Shown here in pieces: positions 33,198-35,723 of a DNA stretch of 35,723 nucleotides. Where the stretch lies: positions 1 to 35,723 of the forward strand of contig JANYJB010000073.1 in assembly GCA_025361935.1 (NCBI GenBank). The letters are read 5' to 3'. The notes beneath the pieces were generated by a model that did not search any database, was not told the origin of the DNA, and worked only from the letters and a program-made list of their open reading frames with translations. The position numbers were made by a program, and so were the translations under genes. How positions within the stretch are numbered: position 1 is the first letter of the stretch; the number at the start of each line of letters is the position of its first letter. This stretch comes from Verrucomicrobiota bacterium (GTDB lineage Bacteria; Verrucomicrobiota; Verrucomicrobiia; Opitutales; Opitutaceae).

Positions 33198-34606
33198 AAC
33201 GCCCGACTGTTTCGATTTCTTGGCTCGAAAAAGCGATTCTGTTTCATTTGTGCCTCATGTTGCTCGGGGCAAGCTGGGTTTACGGCGGCAACATCGGCTG
33301 GATGCGATCCGCGCTCGCAATTTGGGCAGACGCGGGAGCTTTTCTAACCATAGCCGCCTTCATGCAACCGGGCGAAGCCGGACACGAAGCACGGCGCAAG
33401 GCTTGGTGGCTTATCCCATGGCTTCTGTTCGTGGCTCTCGTCGTCGCGAGTGCCTTCAATCCCAGTTTCACCCCCGTCGAATTCGAAGGTGAGACGTTGC
33501 TGATCAACACCGGCGCAACTCACCCTCACTGGCCCAGCACCATCAATCCGGAGAAAACCCTGCGTGAACTCGCGTTCGAAGCGGGCGTATATCTCGCCGC
33601 TTTCAATCTACTCCTCGCCGCCCGCAGCAGGCAGACGTTGCGTTGGTTGCTTGTTTTCGGAGCCGCGAACACCATGGTGCTAGCCGTTTTCGGCACGATC
33701 CAGAAACTGTCATCGCAAGGGTATTATTTCGGATCGGCGATTTCGCCCAACATTCGTTTTTTCGCGACGTTCATCTACTACAACCACTGGGGGGCATTCA
33801 TGATTCTCTGGCTCGCGACTTCCGCCGGGCTCATTTTTTATCATGCCATAAACCACCGGGCGCGCGACTTGTGGCATTCGCCGTTTGCCATCGCGGTTAT
33901 CGGCGTGCTGGTCCTCGCCACTAGCGCTCCCGTCAGCGCATCCCGCGCCGCCACCGCGATGGCTGCATTTCTCTTCATCCTGGTGGTAACCCATGCCCTG
34001 ATTCGCATCGCCGCACACCGTCGCACGCAAAGACTTCCTATCTGGCCACCTGTCATCGCGCTGCTCACACTCTCCGCAATCACCATCGGTGCCGTTGGCT
34101 CGCTGGCAAACCGATCCATCAACGAACGCTACACCGAAACCCGCATCGCCCTCGAAAAAAAGAAGTCGATCGTCGAGGACCGTTTGGAACTCTATCGCGA
34201 CACGTGGACGCTCGCCATGCAGAAACCCGCGTTTGGCTGGGGCCTCGAAAGCTATGGCACCGCCTTTATGCTCATACGTCCGCGCCCCCTTGAGGCCAGA
34301 CGCCAGTATGAGGCCAGTTATCTGGAAGCCCACTCCGACTGGCTGCAATCCGTCTCCGAAACCGGATTCGTCGGCACCTCGCTGCTTTTACTGATGACGT
34401 TCGCCCCCCTGATTTCCGTTCCACGGCGTATGCTAACACACCCACTCATCGGCTATCCGCTTCTGGGCTGTGCCATCATCGCACTGTATGCATGGGTGGA
34501 ATTCCCCTTTGCCAACGCCGCCGTGCTCATCGCATTTTGGACCGTGTATTTCACCTCGATTCGCTATGCACGTCTTCAAGAACGCGCAGCTTTGAGCGAA
34601 CCGTAG
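33194..34606 (+). CDS. O-antigen ligase/polymerase family membrane protein (WaaL/Wzy_C type)
   Basis: This 470-aa protein has about 10-12 hydrophobic segments. The large periplasmic loop of the Wzy_C/WaaL domain holds LYRDTWTLAMQKPAFGWGLE (about 333-352) and YLEAHSDWLQSVSETGFVG (about 375-393). The family's conserved Gly-x-Gly and His-(N/S)-x-(W/Y)-x-x-x-x-x-E-x-G motifs are present. Members either ligate O-antigen to lipid A-core, polymerise repeats or glycosylate proteins, so ligase versus polymerase cannot be settled from sequence. A separate polymerase candidate at 27589 makes ligase the better guess here. Confidence 0.82.
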   Translation: MKRPTVSISWLEKAILFHLCLMLLGASWVYGGNIGWMRSALAIWADAGAFLTIAAFMQPGEAGHEARRKAWWLIPWLLFVALVVASAFNPSFTPVEFEGETLLINTGATHPHWPSTINPEKTLRELAFEAGVYLAAFNLLLAARSRQTLRWLLVFGAANTMVLAVFGTIQKLSSQGYYFGSAISPNIRFFATFIYYNHWGAFMILWLATSAGLIFYHAINHRARDLWHSPFAIAVIGVLVLATSAPVSASRAATAMAAFLFILVVTHALIRIAAHRRTQRLPIWPPVIALLTLSAITIGAVGSLANRSINERYTETRIALEKKKSIVEDRLELYRDTWTLAMQKPAFGWGLESYGTAFMLIRPRPLEARRQYEASYLEAHSDWLQSVSETGFVGTSLLLLMTFAPLISVPRRMLTHPLIGYPLLGCAIIALYAWVEFPFANAAVLIAFWTVYFTSIRYARLQERAALSEP

Positions 34607-34612
34607 AACGCC

Positions 34613-35449
34613 GTGTTTTCCATCGTCATTCTCACTCTCAACGAGGAGCAAAACCTCCCCGCGTGCCTGGCCAGCACCGCCGGCTGTGACGATGTCGTGG
34701 TGCTCGATTCCGGCTCGACCGACCGCACGGCGGAGATCGCCCGCGCGGCCGGCGCGCGCGTGGTCGTAAACCGTTTCGAGAATTTTGCCCAGCAGCGCAA
34801 CTACGCGCATGAGTCCATCCCCTTTCGCCATGATTGGGTCTTTCATCTCGACGCCGACGAAACGCTCACACCCGAACTGGCCGCCGAATGCGCCGGCCTG
34901 GCCGCTTCGACCAAGGGGAAATCGCTCGATGGTTTTTTCGCCGCCCCGAAGATGATGTTCCGTGGGCACTGGATTCCGCACTGCACCGATTATCCCGCAT
35001 GGCAGGCCCGTTTTGTTCACGTCCGGCGCTTTCGTTTTGTGCAGTCCGGCCACGGCCAGCGCGAAGCCCCGGGCCTTTTGATGAGCCGCATGCAGAACGC
35101 CTATTTTCATAATCTCTCATCCCAAAGCGAAGAAGATATGAGAACCAAGCACGCCCGCTACGCCCGCGCCGAAGCCACGTCTTTCATCGCCACCAGACGG
35201 CCCGCGAGCATCTTGTGGAAGGCTCTGTGCAGCCACGATCCATTGCTGCGCCGCCGTGCGCTTAAGGAAACCAGCCACCACCTCCCCGCTCGCGGCGTCC
35301 TGCGCATGCTCTACCAATATGTGTTGCGCGGCGGCTTTTTGGATGGCGCGCCCGGTTTGGCCTACTGCCGCCTGCTCGCGGACTACGAACGGGCCATCTC
35401 GTCCGAGATCCGCCAGCTTAAGAGCCGGTCACCTAAGACGCAGGCATAA
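34613..35449 (+). CDS. GT2-family glycosyltransferase (WaaE/KdtX-like), GTG start
   Basis: This 278-aa protein begins at GTG 34613 with M(V)FSIVILTLNEEQNLPACL, then VVVLDSGSTDRTAEIA and FHLDADETL. LTLNEExNL with LDSGSTDxT and DADE is the pattern of the WaaE/KdtX-like GT2 subgroup, which includes LPS core beta-glucosyltransferases. There is no ATG near the core, so GTG is needed. The C-terminal helix is amphipathic and may bind the membrane. It begins 6 bp after the ligase gene and ends 66 bp before the initiating-transferase gene. Confidence 0.87.
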   Translation: MFSIVILTLNEEQNLPACLASTAGCDDVVVLDSGSTDRTAEIARAAGARVVVNRFENFAQQRNYAHESIPFRHDWVFHLDADETLTPELAAECAGLAASTKGKSLDGFFAAPKMMFRGHWIPHCTDYPAWQARFVHVRRFRFVQSGHGQREAPGLLMSRMQNAYFHNLSSQSEEDMRTKHARYARAEATSFIATRRPASILWKALCSHDPLLRRRALKETSHHLPARGVLRMLYQYVLRGGFLDGAPGLAYCRLLADYERAISSEIRQLKSRSPKTQA

Positions 35450-35467
35450 GTTTTCCCGCGCCCGTCT

Positions 35468-35482
35468 CGTTGCTTGGCAACG
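35468..35482 (+). other. Small hairpin in the 66-bp gap before the last gene
   Basis: CGTTGC (35468-35473) pairs perfectly with GCAACG (35477-35482) around a 3-base loop. No T-run follows, so it is a weak candidate for a terminator or pause. The spacer 35450-35515 also contains an AT-rich stretch (35500-35512) before the ATG at 35516, which could hold part of a promoter, but no convincing -35/-10 pair was found. Confidence 0.3.
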
Positions 35483-35515
35483 CCGGATTGGCTCCATAGC
35501 CTAAAAATTTATCGC

Positions 35516-35723
35516 ATGATCAATCGCAAAAGAATCGCCCTCGGCTTGGTTGCGTTGGATGTCGGACTGTTGGTTGTCGTTTTCAATCTCGTCGGGTGGT
35601 TACGCGGTATCATTGAGCATGAACAGTTCGTGATCACTCCCTTGGCCGTCCCCGCTTTTCTTCTGATCCTATCTTTCCACCTGATCGACGCCTACAAAGC
35701 CCATACGGACATGATGAGCCTGG
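35516..35723 (+). CDS. Probable polyprenyl-phosphate sugar transferase, N-terminal fragment (cut by window edge)
   Basis: Sixty-nine codons are visible: a basic N-terminus (MINRKRIALG), a membrane segment at about 8-28, a second at about 42-58, then HLIDAYKAHTDMMSL. Two or more N-terminal helices followed by a (D/G)xY-containing link are what the front of WbaP/WcaJ-type initiating glycosylphosphotransferases looks like, and such a gene is common at the end of glycan loci. The catalytic domain is outside the window, so the identification is tentative. No Shine-Dalgarno motif is seen before the ATG. Confidence 0.5.
   Translation, partial: MINRKRIALGLVALDVGLLVVVFNLVGWLRGIIEHEQFVITPLAVPAFLLILSFHLIDAYKAHTDMMSL

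Noticed and set aside
1..35723. Transposases, integrases, attachment sites, tRNA genes or CRISPR repeats
   Set aside because: None was recognised on either strand; direct similarities found (for example between GT2 genes) are explained by gene paralogy.

Overview
The window is GC-rich, gene-dense bacterial DNA. It has three housekeeping-type genes on the minus strand at the left edge, one plus-strand DJ-1/PfpI gene, and then about 33.5 kb of tightly packed plus-strand genes for assembly and modification of a surface polysaccharide. No rRNA, tRNA, CRISPR array, insertion sequence or phage gene was seen. The high GC, C-ended codons, near absence of Shine-Dalgarno motifs and TTCGGATT-type spacer repeats would fit a Verrucomicrobiota (Opitutaceae-like) genome. 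That placement is an impression, not a proof.

Layout: 1-88 is the N-terminus of RecR (minus, cut by the window edge). 165-473 is YbaB/EbfC (minus). 545-1444 is an NAD(P)-dependent epimerase/dehydratase-like protein (minus). 1464-2003 is a DJ-1/PfpI protein (plus). A 180-bp leader (2004-2183) with several possible RNA hairpins precedes asnB, the first gene of the polysaccharide run. Genes from 2184 to 35723 all read the same way. Eighteen of the 31 junctions are 4-bp NTGA stop/start overlaps, one is a TGATG overlap, and the longest gap is 66 bp. No gap in the window exceeds 300 bp.

The run encodes an asparagine-synthase-type amidotransferase, an ABC-2 export pair (Wzm-like permease and Wzt-like ATPase with a C-terminal chain-recognition domain), two adjacent FkbM methyltransferases, two acyltransferase-3 membrane proteins, two further SAM methyltransferases, a PIG-L-type deacetylase and a WcaF-like acetyltransferase. 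It also encodes a Wzy-like polymerase, a WaaL-like O-antigen ligase and 17 predicted glycosyltransferases of GT2, GT4, GT8-like, GT32-like, GT61 and unclassified types. One polytopic membrane protein has no recognised family. The 3' end holds the start of a likely polyprenyl-phosphate sugar transferase (the initiating enzyme).

Together these would start a glycan on undecaprenyl phosphate, extend it with many linkages, and decorate it by methylation, acylation, deacetylation and perhaps amidation. They would then export it by ABC transporter and/or polymerise and ligate it. The mixture of an ABC export pair with a Wzy-like polymerase, a ligase and an initiating transferase, without a visible Wzx flippase, Wza/Wzc or any nucleotide-sugar synthesis gene, is the most unusual property of the window.
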